The notes: generated from the sequence alone by a model not told the origin. A DNA stretch of 64,000 nt from Phialocephala subalpina (GCA_900073065.1 FJOG01000027.1:485148-549147), one strand, 5' to 3'; positions 1-13,489 are shown, counted from the stretch's first letter. Numbers and translations: made by a program.

Positions 1-798
1 CTCTCTTCACCCGCCAGCCAACAAACAATCATAGCAACCTCTTCAACAGTCCCAACTCGATTTTCGATCGGCGTAGCAGCTTTCTGAGCATTCACAATAT
101 CCTTTGGTATATTGTCGAGCATTTCAGACTGTACCGGTCCCGGATTGACAGCGTTGACGGTCGTGCCATTCTTCCCTAATTCAGCAGCCCAGCACCTAGT
201 CAAGCCTTCAAGAGCAGCTTTACTAGAACAATATATCCCCATCTCCTTGAATCCTGCTCTGCTGCCAACGGAAGATATGTTTATAATCCTTCCGCCGGCT
301 GAGAGGTGTGGTAGGACAGCTTGTGTCATGAGCAAAGCTCCTCGAACATTGAGATCGTAGACTTTGGCGAAATCCTCGGCTGTGATTGTACCTAATGCTT
401 TGACGACTTCGACGCCTGCATTGTTGACTAGAATGTCGATGTTCTTGGGTCTGCCGCTCGATTCGAGCCAGGCCAGAGCTTGGTCTACCACCTTTGTTGG
501 GATATCGACTTGGTTGAGGTCTCCACGGATCTTTGCGGCATGAGGTCTGTGTTCGAGAGAGGTGATTTTGGACAAGATTTCGTCTGTAAGAGGGCCGCTT
601 CGCTCGGAGGTGTAGATGATGATTACCTAGACCGACATGAGAAGTGTTTCTTGGTGTGGGTACAGGATCTGGAAGGGGTCGTACATTGGCACCTCGTACT
701 GCCAGTTCATAGGCTATGCCTGCTCCAATTCCCCTGCTTCCGCCCGTAACCATTGCAACTTTGCCTTGCAGTGGCAGACTGAATGATTGCGATGCCAT
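1..798 (-). CDS. Short-chain dehydrogenase/reductase (3' end off window)
   Basis: NAD(P)-dependent oxidoreductase of the classical SDR family; the substrate cannot be told. Exon 1 (798-685) gives 38 codons starting MASQSF and holds the Rossmann cofactor loop TGGSRGIG. A phase-0 intron lies at 684-627, and exon 2 runs off the left edge. Exon 2 reads through the structural LVNNAG motif, the catalytic serine in NISS and the catalytic YxxxK (YCSSK), then NPGPV, so all core catalytic parts are visible. About 246 codons are present, against a usual family length of 250-270, so only the last few are missing. There is no signal peptide, so it is probably cytosolic. It is divergently arranged with TSC1 across about 510 bp. 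The family assignment is firm; the specific reaction is unknown. Confidence 0.85.
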
Positions 799-1311
799 AT
801 CCCTAGTGATTGAATGCAGTCGAAACCTGTTTGTTTGAAGAAGGAAAGACAATGCGATTGCTGGGAGCATCCGCTGAGACGGAAAGAATGATAGTCTTGC
901 GACTTGCGACGACCATGGGAGGAAAATACCTACCTGCTTTATATGTAAATGACTGCAGATCCATGATGTGTATTGTCCAAAATTTGGAGAGATAGAAGTG
1001 AATATCTCCATCGGCGTATCGGCGTTTAGAGCTTATCGTCATCTTCGCTTCTGCATGCAGGGATGTGAAAGCTCCTCGATCTCGCGATTCTTTTCTTCTC
1101 CCTCACAACCTTTGCTAACGACGATGAGCTGAACTTCATACCTCCGAAGAGGAGACCCGCGGAGTGAGGAGGTTGCGATCACTGTCTAGTCTTGTTCGAG
1201 AGAGCAGCGACAACGTTCAACATCCCGAGTCAACGCCCTGGACCCCGCGTTCTGCAGAAACCTCAAGCCTTGCTACCAGCACCATCCCAGCCTTTACTTC
1301 TCACCGCAAAG
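799..1311. other. Divergent intergenic region
   Basis: Shared 5' region of the dehydrogenase and TSC1. Short open frames here show no family similarity and look like chance. I see no clear TATA box or repeat. Confidence 0.5.
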
Positions 1312-4300
1312 ATGTCTTCGGGGTCAGTGCAGTTTTGAATATATCCACGCGTACGAATGCAGTTAACAGTAATGCAGATCTCTGAAGGACCTGTCGAAAG
1401 CTATCACGAGCTCCTCTGCCAATCTCACTGTACCCTTACCTGACGACCTTCTACAAGTCATTACCGCCTATCTCGAGAAACACCACACGCCTGATGAAAA
1501 CGACTCGCAGCGTCTGCAAGAGGAGCTGTTCAACGTCTACCAATCGTCGTTTCTCGAACACCCCGACCGCTTGGCTCCCTTCCTTCGTATCCTCAGTACA
1601 TTAAGACCAGTGCTTCTGGGCTCTGGCAGATCGCTACAATGGTGGGACAAGCTTTCGACTCCAGTAATGATTCATATGGGCGTCGAAAAGGGGCTGGCCA
1701 TCGAAGCGAGAGATATACTGCTCGAGATACTCATTTACGACGAAGAAGAAGAGGAGTCCCGACTTGAAGATGCACAATTCACCAGTGATGCAGTGGCAGA
1801 TAGTCTATTGGAAACATGGCTGGAAAAGACAGAAGTTGCTGCCGGAGAGTGTGATGAGCATGCGATATTCTTAGTGAAACAGCTCCAAGATATTCTGATT
1901 AAATTTGGCAAGAAGAGACCAAAGGTAGGACACCAAACCAAAGCGCAATTTTGGTAGTATGCTAATGTTGACTAGGACTTCCTGAAATCGATTGACAAAG
2001 TCGTTGTCAAGAAGAGTAGCAGAATCGCTGGCTTGCACCTTCTCTGCGAGTTCTTCCGACACCAACCTCCACATCTCCACCAGCTTCTTCAAACACCTCT
2101 ATTCGAGAATCTCTTGCAATGTTTGCAAACAGATACCTCCACCAGAGTTATCTCGCTAGCCATCACTGCCTTGATCATGTTCTTGCCTCACATACCAATC
2201 TCAGCATCGAAACACCTCCCTGCCTTGTTCAACATTTACAGTCGTTTACTTTTCTGGGACCGAGAACGCAAGTCAGCAGACATATTACATTGGACTGAGC
2301 CTCGGACAGATATTGAGACGGAAGACGAGAGCGATGTGCCGGCCAAGCCACCTGCGGAAGGCGGACAGTCATGGGATAAGCTCTCGTTTCTGCTCGAGTC
2401 TGAAGATGATACAGTTCCAGAGCTTCTACACTACTTTACCTTCCTTTATGGTCTCTACCCTATCAACTTCATGAGCTATATTAGAAAGCCACAAAGATAT
2501 CTTAGGCATGCCAACTTTCCTGGAGCAGATGATCTCGACATCGAGCCTGCAGTGATTCAACAAAGATCTGAGCCATTTCGACAAGTGCATCTACTTCATC
2601 CTAACTTCTTCACAATGACCATCGAATCGGAAATCACGGGTAACAATCGGTGGACGAAGAGCGAAGCCGCCGACGTCGTTGCTGAATGCATGGCCCTCCT
2701 CGTCCCTAGCGACGAGGCTCTGCAGAATATGAGCAGATCTCGAGGACCATCTCAGAAACCGGAGTTGAATTCAGACATCCCGGATCAACCGCTCCTCGAT
2801 TCTGAAGCAGCCACACCGTACCAATCACGGCACACAAGTTGGCGAAACACTCAGTCAACTGCAGTGGCTTCTCCCGAAGTCTATCGCTCCTCAGGATTGC
2901 ACCGGAAGCTCTCTCAGACGAGCCAGTCGATGCCATCTATCGCGGACTCTCCATCACTTCATCCTTCTGATCGTCTTGACAGCCCTACTCTTCCACCTCA
3001 GATCCTTGGTTCTCCGTCCAATAACCGCCTGTCGGATATGCTGAGCAGCCAGAGATCTACGAGAGGTAGCCTCTACCAGGCACTTACTAATGACTCTGTT
3101 GGCTCACTATCTCTCTCCAATAACCACCAAGAATCACATGTTGACGCCTACCTCGAGAGCCTCTCCCGAGACAATGCTCCACGATCACCTTCCTTGAGGC
3201 CAACCACTACCGATACTATCCCTGCCCGTCAGGTAGCATATCTTCAGCGAGAAATCCAGCTGCTGAAGAACGATCTTAACTTCGAACGCTATTTGAAACA
3301 GCAACACTTATCTCACATCCAACGACTCCGCAATAAACAAATCCGCGAGGCTCGCGCCGAAGCAGAAACTCAGAATCTCGTGAACTCGAATCGAAACCTG
3401 AAAGCCAGAATTGAAGAAGCAAACCGACTCAATGTTCAAATGAGGAAAGAGAATGAGAAGTCGAAGACTCACAGCAGAAAATGGGAGAGTGAGCTCACCG
3501 TGAAGATACGTACTCTGAGAGAGGAATCGAAGAAGTGGAACACACAGAGAGAAGAGTTGAATCGCGATCTCAGAAATGCCACCAAAGACGTTACAAGACT
3601 CAAGAATATCGTGGTGGAGACTGAGTCAAGAGAATTGAGGGCCAATCAAAAAGTGGCGAGCGTGGAAAATAGCCTTGACGAACTTGAACGTCTTCGTGTC
3701 GAAGTTGAGGATCTGCAGCGGAAGGTCGTCAAACTCGAGGCCGGAGAACTCGCAGCTCAGAGAGCGATGGAGAATGAGCAGGAGGCCCTAAATCAGATTG
3801 AAATCTTGAAGATGGAGTTGCAATCTCGCGATACGGAAGTCGAAAAAGCTCACGAGGCTTTCGAAAAAGAGCTGCAATATATGCTGCTTACCAACAACGG
3901 CTGTTTCAACGAGGATCATCAGAATAGGGATGCAGAGAAGGGAGATGGAATATTGCAGGATGTTATCGACAATGCTCTAAGGGCATCGCGAATCCGGAAC
4001 ACCGAGCATGAAAAGGTGCATGCACACCTATTGAAGCGGTTCAATTCTCTTTCATCGAAGTATACAGATTTGGTGGAGGACTATAAGTCTCTGCAATATG
4101 AGCTGGAACGTTATCAGATGCTTGTGCATGATCGTGTGCTTCAACCGGACGAAAAGCTTGAATGGGGCTTACACGCTGGCAACCATGCGCTCTTGAAAGC
4201 CGGCGTATCCAAAGCTGGCCTTCAGCCTGCAACACCACCACCTCAAGGTTTCCGAGAACGGTCGATTGCAGATTCCGAACCTGATCCAAAGTGGTCCCCA

Positions 4301-4810
4301 AACAGTGGTAGCTCCTCAAGCGTGGCTCCTCTCCGACCATCTAAGCTAAATACAAGCTTCCAGTCAATCTCACCAGAGAGGACTCCCATTGAGACACCGC
4401 ATTCAGCAGGACATGTTCAGCACTTTCGAGAGCCAGAACCGTTCACACCAGGAATTCCAACGTCTCCCGGCGGTAACATAGAGCAAAGAAGTTTTATAAC
4501 AAGAAGTGGAAGTGGAGATAGCAATACCAAGACCCAGACCAAGAAGACGAGAATTATTCCCGAGGCTAGAATTCATGGCAGAGGTAATCATTCCCTCTTT
4601 AGCTCAGAAAGCGTTCGTCCTAACAAGATGACAGGAGGGGTGCAGAACGTAGGTAGGAAGGATACTGACCAGTACGAGGATAACATCAACAACATACTGC
4701 GCGGCAGCAAGGGAAAGGCGAAGGAAGTGAAAGATACCCGGCCAGAAACGCCAGAGCCGAAGAAAGAGAAGAAGACTCTTGGAATCAAAGGCATTCGTGG
4801 CTTTATGTAG
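1312..4810 (+). CDS. TSC1: Tuberous sclerosis 1 (hamartin) homologue
   Basis: Scaffold subunit of the TSC1-TSC2 complex that restrains Rheb-TORC1 signalling (known for the family). Exons are 1312-1322, 1378-1924 and 1976-4810, giving 1130 aa. The second intron has a clear TGCTAATG branch site. The N-terminal ~420 residues are the helical hamartin domain (phrases such as LLCEFFRHQPP, PINFMSYIRKP). Residues ~420-600 are a low-complexity Ser/Pro-rich linker, and residues ~605-820 form a long continuous coiled coil beginning near VAYLQREIQLL. The tail is basic and disordered, ending GIKGIRGFM. Length and order match ascomycete hamartins. The start ATG comes 11 nt before the first intron. That donor (GTCAGT) is slightly atypical, so the extreme N-terminus is the least certain part. 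Confidence 0.85.
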
Positions 4811-5182
4811 TTATATTGTAAAGATGGAAAGGGTTTTGGCGAATGGCGAATTGGTACGGAGGAGGTTCACAGCACTCCTCGAGGTACCAATCATATGCGA
4901 TGGTTTCATCTGCGTTACGGTTGGTTAGAATGGCGACGGATACACAAGGGCATGAACCTTTCACCAGTTGAAAGCTTGAAATGTTAATCACCGCCTTCAA
5001 CTGGCACGGGTACACCTGCCCCTTGAAGTTTAGCGAGCGGCACCACGACACCCCTGTCAGGCCTGCACATGGAGATAAGCAATAGCATATCTCGGAGTAA
5101 TCTTGACTCCCATTCTTGAGTTTGTCCATTATCGTGTTCCTCCTGTGTCTCTGTGATATGCAGAATTCCTTTGTTCCCACAG
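4811..5182. other. Intergenic region
   Basis: Lies between TSC1 and the amine oxidase, which are tandem on the same strand. It would hold the TSC1 3' UTR and the amine oxidase promoter. No repeat or further gene is seen. Confidence 0.5.
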
Positions 5183-7842
5183 ATGTCTTCCTCTTCTCGT
5201 CCTTGGGTCAAGATTACTGGTTTCATTGCGTTCATTCTCGTTGTTATCGCTGCGTCTTCACCTTTCATCAAACATGTGAAGACGAGTTTCATTCCATCTC
5301 ATACCTCCGATGCAAACGCCTACAAGGCTCCAAAGAACAATGTCTGGTCGGACTTGAGTAAATGGGAGGCGAACAGTGTTGCCAATTTCTTGCTTTCGTC
5401 CTCGGGCCTGAACCTCACAGATTCGGCAAAGGCAACAAGGTTCGTGATCCCCCAACTACAAGAACATTATGCTGATTCGACTCAGCGATGACAATGCTAT
5501 TAAGCTCATCGAGTTACTTCAGCCAAACAAGTCAGATGTCTTATCGTATCTTGATGGCTCGTCTGGACCTCCAGCTCGATGGGCACGTGTTGTGGTCGAG
5601 CAGGGTGCCACGAAAGAGGCTCATGTCACCAACTACATGGTATATGATGACTATCCCTTCCAAGTTCGCACACTAATGATGTTTGACAGGTTGGCCCTTT
5701 GCCCCTCGATGAGTCTTCTGTGGTGATGCCTCTCGAATTTTGCTACAGTTCAGGACGGAACTACGCCCTCAATCCAATGGCAGATCAGGCCAAGCTCCTG
5801 TCATTCGCCAAATCATTCGCTGTCGGTATCATGGATATCTTAGCAGAAATCCTCAGCGATGTAAGTGATTCCCGGAGTCCGAGTACGAGTCAGCTTTGGA
5901 CTGAGACTATCTCTTCCAGGACCAGCATCCGTTTGATATGAAAGGCTTGGGCGTGCACCCCAGAGTGAATTATATCGTGGATGAGACTCTGATGATCTGG
6001 ATGCAGCTATATCGCACAGGCTTTAACTCAGATGCAACGTCTCTACTACCACAAGGCATTTACATTCAGCTCAGTAAGCAAATTTGAATAGACGTAAGGC
6101 TAGAAACTGACCACCGTAGATGCATCCACTCGTAACCCGGAGAACTGGAAGGTGCTCCAATGGTATTTCAATAACAAAATCTATGCAAACGAAACCGAGT
6201 TCCGAGTCGCAATGGAATCTCCAGACTTCAAGAAGAGTGGCCTAAACATGGACGGACACTGGAACGACATCGAAGATTTCGACTCGGCGCCTCCGGGTCG
6301 CGAAATGCCATCACCGACGATGGTCCAACCCAACGGAGCAAGATACAGAATCGACAAGGAGCAAAACTTCGTGTCTTGGATGGGCTTCGATTTCTACATG
6401 TCGACTTCCTCTGACACCGGCCTCTTTCTGCACGATATCCGATTCAACGGCGATAGTGTGATGTACGAAGTTGGCATGCAAGAAGCTCTCGCTCATTACG
6501 CAGGAGATGATCCAATGCAGGGTGGTCAGGAATTCCTTGATAGCTTCCTTTACATGGGGTTGTATATGTATGAGCTGGTACCAGGCTACGACTGCCCCGC
6601 CTACGCAACATTTCTCGACACCGAGTTCCATTTCAAAGATTTCCCCAAGACCAACAAAAACAGCATCTGTATCTTTGAATACACAGCCGACTATCCACTC
6701 CAACGTCACACTGCAGACAAACGCGTCTCGATATCCCGGAACACTTATTTGGTTGTCCGTTTCGTCTCGACGGTCTGGAACTACGACTACACATTCGATT
6801 ATATCTTCTACCTCGACGGCACTATCGAAGTTAAAGTCCGCGCTTCGGGATTCATTTTTGGTGCGTTCTGGACGGGAGGACAGGCCAATGAAGATGAATA
6901 CGGATTCCGCGTCCACGACGCAGTATCGACTAGCATGCACGACCATGTCATAAATTTCAAAGCCGACCTTGATATCGTTGGTACGGAAAACACGATGGTG
7001 AGAGTTGGCGTCGAACCACTCACTGCCGAATACCCATGGGACGATGAGAACACGAGTCCAAGAAACACAATGCATCTCACGAAAACTATAGTTGAGAAAG
7101 AGATGGGTATCGACTGGCCGAGAAACTCGGGGGAGTTGTTTATTGTTATGAATCAGAATGAGACGAATAAGTGGGGCCAGAAGAGGGGATATAGGGTTAT
7201 GCCTGGAACTGGGGTCGGGACGCCTGTTCATCTTACGATTTTGAATTCTACGACGTTGGGGAAGGCTGCTGAGTGGGCGGCCAATGATTTGTGGGCGTTG
7301 AAACGAAAAGACACAGAACCAAGAAGCTCGAGTCCTCTCAATGCGCTGACTCCTCTTGACCCGATTGTTGACTTCGGCAAGTACGTCGACGACGAGGACA
7401 TCATGCAAGAAGATCTGTAAGCCCTTCCTTTCTGGATGATATTGAGGGCGTTTGTTGACAATTGACAGAGTGATCTGGTTCAACCTCGGAACGCACCACA
7501 TCCCACACGCTGGAGATATTCCAAACACACTGATGCATACCTCGTCCTCGTCCGTCATGTTCACGCCATTCAACTTCCATGATAGAGATCCGAGTATCCA
7601 TACTAGACAAGGTGTTAAGATGGAGACGGGTAAGAAGGTGAGACATTTTGGTGGCTCGTATGATGCGGGTGTGCGGTTGAGGAAGGTGAGTGATTATTGA
7701 TAAAGTTGTGGTTTGGGTTGATGCTTACTTTTTGAATTAGGAGGATCTCGAACCGGATTTGAGTCGGTATCAAGTTCCAGTCGATGCGGGGACGAATCAT
7801 AGTTTTGTTGATAAACTTGGTGGACCGGCGCCTTGGAATTGA
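5183..7842 (+). CDS. Copper amine oxidase, membrane-anchored
   Basis: Oxidises primary amines to aldehydes with H2O2 and NH3, using copper and a topaquinone made from its own tyrosine. Seven exons (5183-5439, 5486-5639, 5690-5860, 5920-6073, 6120-7416, 7469-7685, 7741-7842) give 783 aa. Residues ~9-26 are a hydrophobic segment after a short basic start, fitting a signal anchor or signal peptide. The cofactor motif NYDY lies near residues 466-469, with Tyr467 as the predicted topaquinone precursor. The first copper histidines are in MHDHV (about 519 and 521), and the third is in the HHIPHAGDIP region. FNGDSVMYEVGMQEAL is typical of the catalytic domain. All key residues are present, so it is probably active, facing the lumen or outside. 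The substrate is unknown. Confidence 0.9.
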
Positions 7843-8990
7843 GAGTATGATTTAGGAGATGGTATGAGTATACGAAATGGCGATAATGGTACACGATGTC
7901 CAGGAGGTGGACAGAGACTCGTTATGCAAGAGAGAACATACATAGAGAACAGCCTTATAGATCAAGCATGAGTTGATACAGATGCGGGGTAAATTTTGCA
8001 AGCTCCGCGGGCACATAGATTATTTCTGTATGCACTTGCAATATGCCGTCCTGAACTTGGAAGAGCTACTCATATACACAACAGCGTTAATTTGATAGAA
8101 ACAATTACTTTTGCTCATTTTGTGAGCGATCTACATTGACAGTCGTTGAGTTTTCACTTAGCTGGGATTTCAGCGTCAGTGTCAAAAGATTCAGCGGTGC
8201 ATCGCCTAATTTTCAGGGGCAAGTGCCTACACTTTCAGTAGCTCTTCACCCTTTACACGTTTTGTTACCAGAAGTTTTATAGTAATAAGCAACATCCTCT
8301 TGCAATGGTACAGCTTCTTTACTAGCAAATCAGGCATGCCAATTCCGATCGCTACGCGACGGAATCTTCACCGCGCTGTATATCAACGGCTTGGTCGCCG
8401 CATGTTCACCCCTTCAGCAAGATGACACGCTGCACTGATCGCGAGGCTACAAGTCCCAATGATCAGCATTCCCGACCCAAATATCTGACGCATTAGAAGT
8501 TTGAGAACACACAACAAGATTGTCGCAATAATAAATGCAAGCAGCATGCCCAATCCGCTTCACGAGTTCAACACCGCCACTACCAAAGATTCTTCGTAAC
8601 CCCCCCCCCAAAAATTCCTCGCTAAACAGTTGCCAAGACTTTACCTGCAGAGCTCAGTAGTATTCTACTCGGGACTAGGTTTCAGGCCCAAGGCCTGCCA
8701 GTATCGTACCTCTGGTTGGGCGCGTTCAGCGTGCAATTCTCAGGTTTTCAAATTAGCAAGAATGCGATGCAAAGACTCTAAGGCCAAGCCATCCTTGCTG
8801 TTGTGCATTGTTGGTCTCCTCAAGCAAACTCGTATAGTTTCACTTGACGGTCGGGTTGTCTAAGCTACAGATGATGCCCCTTAAATAGGATGGCCTTCAT
8901 TCCAATTCTTAATCGCGGTCTTCGAGTACCAGCCAGCTTTCCTCCAAAACAATCCAAAGAACAGACCGGTCGACACAACCCTTCCAATTG
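7843..8990. other. Intergenic region, no gene recognised
   Basis: Downstream of the amine oxidase. Contains a run of C at about 8600-8608 and only short unrelated open frames. Nothing else is supported. Confidence 0.5.
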
Positions 8991-8999
8991 CCACAACCT

Positions 9000-9545
9000 A
9001 CTCTTTAATATTCAACATTCTTTCATGTTTCTCCCTCAACTCATCATACAAGTAATCTACTTCCAGGATCGGTCCTAGAAATGGGCATTGTAGTTTCTCG
9101 AGACGGAAAACAGAACATCTTCCCAGCAGCGGAAAGCAATATCGGTCAGGATTTGAATACCGCGTGCCGTATAGAAAGGCAATAGAGTATCGACAAGGTC
9201 CCATAACCAAAATCCTCCATCGGTCGTATACTCTTCTGGGGTCTTTGGCGAGCCACCGGATATACAATATACCAGCAAGACCGTAAACAGGAAGAAGAGA
9301 CATGAAGCGAGGTCAAAAGACAAGATGACTGTGCCAATGATTCTTCCCCATGAACAAGTGGCAGATCCCTTTAAGTGTAGTAAGCTTGGATCATCCTTCT
9401 CAGCGCTTTTAGGATATCGCTGTCGCGGAAGAGGTATATTGTATTTTTCGAAAAATCCGATGGAGACGAAGTATCCCAATGGAGCCATGATTAGTCCGGT
9501 CACGCGACCGATTATACTGGCGATTGTATGGATGATGTTTGGTTA
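9000..9545 (-). pseudogene. Remnant of a small multi-pass membrane protein gene
   Basis: On the minus strand an open stretch from about 9545 to 9075 encodes two or three hydrophobic segments (around GLIMAPLGYFVSIGFF and FDLASCLFFLFTVLLVYC) separated by a polar loop. Directly upstream the frame meets a TAA, with no obvious start or splice acceptor. Near 9090 a second frame takes over with a plausible charged tail (LREKHERMLNIKE) ending at 8998. This looks like the 3' part of a membrane protein gene that is broken or has exons I cannot place. I do not recognise the family. It could also be a chance open frame. Confidence 0.3.
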
Positions 9546-9559
9546 TTTAGGTAGAATGC

Positions 9560-10690
9560 TTCGTTTCCTCAATCGGTTTTCTTATTTTCTTAAGATTCAA
9601 GAATATAGATAGAAGTATAAAAGAAAGTTTGTGTGTACTAGTTAGATCGTTTACCGAGCTACGTAGCGGGATTTCGTCATAAGAAGTTTCAAGTACAATG
9701 TTAACGCTAAAACATCAATGAAGTTTTTTAACGGGAGCTATTAAATATCCGCTATCCTACAAATGGCAGTCTAATAAGTTATTGTTTTTATCCGGGAGAT
9801 ATTTTGCACCCGAAATATTTCTTGCAGTCCTATCGAAAATGGAAGCTTACCTTATTCCAGCCAATGTCCATTTATTGCCTTCTGTATAGGAGCATTATTA
9901 TATTTGTTCGTTGAATCTTGAACTTGGGCTAGTATTCGAATGCTTTATAAGTTACAAATGCAAAATCTCCTAGTCTTTCTTTGGTTTTATACCTTTTTGA
10001 AGTAATATTGGTTTTGCTTATCCAAAGTCATATTAAACTAGCATGAATCAAATTCTAAGAATCCAGTGTCACCGAATACCTTTTTGGCTTGACTTAAACA
10101 TGTTATGCATGCTTTGAAAAGTGGTCAATGGTAGTAAGAGAGCACGGCAGGATAATAAAAGGAGGTGAATGGAATAAGCGAGACTGACACATCTGCCTAC
10201 CATGCGAACACCAAGCAAGATTACCGGCGACAAGCCTTGTTGGTCCAGATGAGAAAATACTTACCAAACTAGTTAAAATTCTTTTGTAGATTCCCAGTTT
10301 ATGTTTCTATCTCTTGAGAGCTGATAGTAGAGTATCAAAACTTTGACCTTGATCAAGGATTTGACAAGATAAAGGAGGGGCGAAAGTTGTATATCTTGTT
10401 TGGAAAAGCCATCTTTCTCAAGTTTTTTCGGACTACCCAACCACCCCCACTTCCTTGCGAAAGATCTTCCCCTACACAGCCTGCAACCCCAAACGTCCCT
10501 TATATCATCTAGGAAAAGCTCATGACTGTAGCCAAGCATGTGGATGTTCGAAATTTATGCCGAATGTTAGGCATTTGAAAAGTGTTTTAGCAGAGAGACT
10601 CGGTCTTAGCTTGACTTGTTGGATGGTGTATGTACTGGATTCGAGGCGAAGAACGAAGATGACTGACCGAGAATAGGTATCACGAATCCA
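9560..10690. other. AT-biased intergenic stretch
   Basis: Moderately AT-rich sequence with no recognisable protein or repeat boundaries. It may be an old, mutated element, but no terminal repeats were found. Confidence 0.35.
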
Positions 10691-10696
10691 ATCCAC

Positions 10697-11146
10697 TTGC
10701 TGTACACTAAGCAGACATTTCACTTCCCATCCAGTATCGCGCTACCGGCATTGAAAGCCAATCTCTCAACCTCCAAGTTCCATCTCATCCGGGACATCAA
10801 GCTTACTTTCAATATGGCCGACCTCGACTCTCAGAGGTGCAATAATCGTCGTCCCAAAGATGACATCGTTCAAAATCCATGGAGAATACTGCCATTCATG
10901 AGAGGATTGAGAGTCCTGAATGTAGAGATCCAAATCACGTCCCAAGATCTCGTATATGGTACGACGAAAGGTCTCGCGCAAAGATTGAGCTTTTTGTTGG
11001 AGCCGGCGGCTGCGGTGGAACAGGTTGATGTATTTGATATTAGGGTTACTGATAAGGAGTTTGGTATAGCTGAGGGCTTTTTGGAAGTGTTGAGAAACCG
11101 TGTGAGGGAGAGGAGTGTACCGTTTCGGATTCTAGGCGAGGAATAG
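10697..11146 (+). pseudogene. DUF7730-like fragment (C-terminal half)
   Basis: The frame reads YTKQTFHFPSS, then SKFHLIRDIKLTFN, then a region ending with a long helix and FRILGEE. This is the pattern of the C-terminal half of fungal DUF7730 proteins (LYS-x-NTF-x-F followed by an IR-x-L strand); their role is unknown. The usual N-terminal part, with a short LPxELR-type helix, cannot be assembled from the upstream sequence. The 10455-10676 stretch has a loosely matching frame (GLSLTCWMVY) that ends in a stop before 10697. Either a small intron joins them or the gene is truncated. Calling it a pseudogene is an inference from the missing N-terminus. Confidence 0.4.
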
Positions 11147-11420
11147 ACAGATCAATGATAGAGAGGGACAAAGGTATACTAAAACTAGCGATCAAAGCCC
11201 CGAAAGGTGACTCGAGGCACTGAAGCTTCAGTGACTGATGGCTGTAACAAATTCTGCTTCGGGGGCATTCAACCCCGCACTTGCCTGCTCGAAAATGAAT
11301 GCTTGAGTTGTGGTGGGACAACGAGGCTAAGCAAGCATTCTTTGAGTGATCAGGTGGGTATAAATAATCTCGAATATCCGTAACATTAGCTTCAAAATAT
11401 TCGTCAACCAATCCCGCCCC

Positions 11421-13489
11421 TCAGACCTTCTCTGAAACCTTCTCATCTGCGTTTCCCGCACTTCCACTTCCACTCTCATCCCTCACCAACCCCTGATCTT
11501 CTTCCGCTACTCCCTCGGCCAAAAACTCATCATCATCCAAATGCCTATAAAGCCAATAAAACCAAGCTGCCAACACCACACCAGCAATTGCAGTAGCAGC
11601 AAATGGCCAGATGAGATACGGATCAATCAAACTCGCCGTACACGCTTCCTGAATCGCGGAACTAATTGCCGTGGAGAAGAGGTACATTGACATGACTAAG
11701 CCCTTCATATTCTTCGGAGATCTGGCATATGCTATCTCCAATGCCGTGACATTCGCGAAACATTCCGAGAGAGCGGAGAGCACATATTGCGGAGTTTGGA
11801 CCCAGATTGAGATTGGGGAGACACCAGTTCCGATCTGGCAGTCTGTAGCGTAGTATCCACAAGGAGACGTTTGATACACATAATACTGCGTAACGGCTCC
11901 AGCTGTGGTGGATAGTGCGCCAAGAATGAAACCGACAGTGATGCGGGCTATGGGGCCGAATTTGATCTTGTATTTTCGAAGAAGAGGGTACATTCCATAC
12001 GACATAATGGGAATCGCAACAATGATAGTCAAGGGATTGAAATTCCCAAGCAAGTCGTTGGGAGCGCCGTTCGTGGTCATGGATCCTCCTTGCGAGGTTT
12101 GAATGTTGCCGATTCCGCCGTCGTTCATATTGTAGACGGGGAAGAAGAGGAATATCTGGCAGGCTTCGAGAGTGCGGCGAACATCTTCGACGAAGCCGTC
12201 GTTCCATGAGATTGACTTGCCGGAGAGAGTTGTGATTCCTTGCGACGCCAGAACGGAAGGTTTTGCGGCGTCGAGGAATTTGGCTTGGCCGAAGTTCTTG
12301 AGTCCGTTGCGTTTGAAGCAGGTACCGATGACACGGAGGAATTTACCGAGATCACTGCCTCCGGGTGGCTTCTTGATGGTCCGCTTGTAGACGACGAAGA
12401 GGAGGATAGGAAGGAGGAAGTAGATGATGCCAGGGAGCAGGTAAGCCAGCCAGTAGCCAACATACTTCTCAGAGTATGTAGTGGCTACTTGGAAGAATGC
12501 TCCAACGTTGACGAGACCGTAGTATGCCAAAGCCAATTGCTGGGCACTGATTTCGGGATCTTGAATGACCCGCTCGCCGCTCTTCAAAGTTTTGACGATG
12601 AGACCATGTTGGGTGTCTTGATCAAGGATGACTGGGAACAGGTTGGGCTTGAATAGCCCTTGATCGAGTCAGTTTTTGGAATGCACATGAATGAGTGGAA
12701 CACTCACCAGCTCCAAACGCCAAAGTGAGAAGACCAATCACAAATGGTGCCATGCCATTCCCTGCTTGAAGAATTTTCGGTATGGCACCCACGACAAGCA
12801 CAATATGTCCGATACCACAGATCAAAACGCCAAGGCAGATGACCTTGTACCTTCCCAGCTTCACGTCGGCTAGCCATCCACTGTCGTCGTGTCAGTCTCA
12901 GATCGCATCGATGTGTACTTTGGAATGCCTTACCCTAAGATAGGCGTACAGTAAGCCATAAACGTGAACAACAGAGTTAAGGCGGAAGATGTTGATAGGC
13001 CCTTGTTCAGAGCACCTGGAGTCTCCTGTGACCCCTTAGGCGTAGCTCCTGCGCCGTTTCCTCCAGCTCTGTCCACTAATTAGCCAAGAAGCCATATTTG
13101 CGGCACCGGACTCACGGCAGAGGGAACTCGACAAAGTTCGAAAAGACACCCGAGCATCCATAATACGATGCTCGTTCCGCGAACTCAACGATGCACAAAA
13201 TGTACGCAATCTTCGGTATCGATCCAGAGACTCGTCGGAGTGTCAATCGCTCTTCCTCAGTTGGCCTCCCGAATCCATCATATTCATGCACGGACTGGAG
13301 CGCATTGCTATGATCGTGCTTCGGATCTCCGACATGGGACGGCTCGTATTGAGGGACGTGGTTGCTGAGACCAGTAATATCTTCAGGAGCTGAAGTGAGA
13401 GCATCGGTCGTGATTCCTCCATAACCATGGGTAGCTAGATATCGTCAACCTTGATCATCGAAGGAGGCGTGGTAGACAAGCTTACCCAT
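11421..13489 (-). CDS. PTR2: Proton-coupled di/tripeptide transporter, PTR2/POT family
   Basis: Plasma-membrane symporter importing small peptides with protons. Five exons on the minus strand (13489-13486, 13434-13116, 13068-12934, 12880-12708, 12658-11421) give 622 aa, matching the ~600 aa of fungal PTR2. The first exon is only ATG plus one base. An acidic/polar N-tail of ~70 residues leads into EFAERASYYG, the conserved first-helix signature of POT transporters. GGWLADVKLGRYK is the loop between helices 2 and 3. Eleven to twelve hydrophobic segments follow, and the C-tail is acidic. The fungal-specific extended loop after about residue 260 (GTCFKRNGLKNFGQAKF) is present. No lesions are visible. 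Confidence 0.92.

Noticed and set aside
6311..7573. Long minus-strand frame of about 420 codons
   Set aside because: It is antisense to the large amine oxidase exon and has no family similarity. The plus strand carries all catalytic motifs.
7452..7700. Open frame across the 3' end of the amine oxidase taken as a separate gene
   Set aside because: It is one exon of the amine oxidase read through its flanking introns; splice sites at 7417-7468 and 7686-7740 join it to the rest.
10273..10539. Minus-strand 88-codon frame
   Set aside because: It lies in AT-biased sequence, has no recognisable domain and shows no supporting splice sites.
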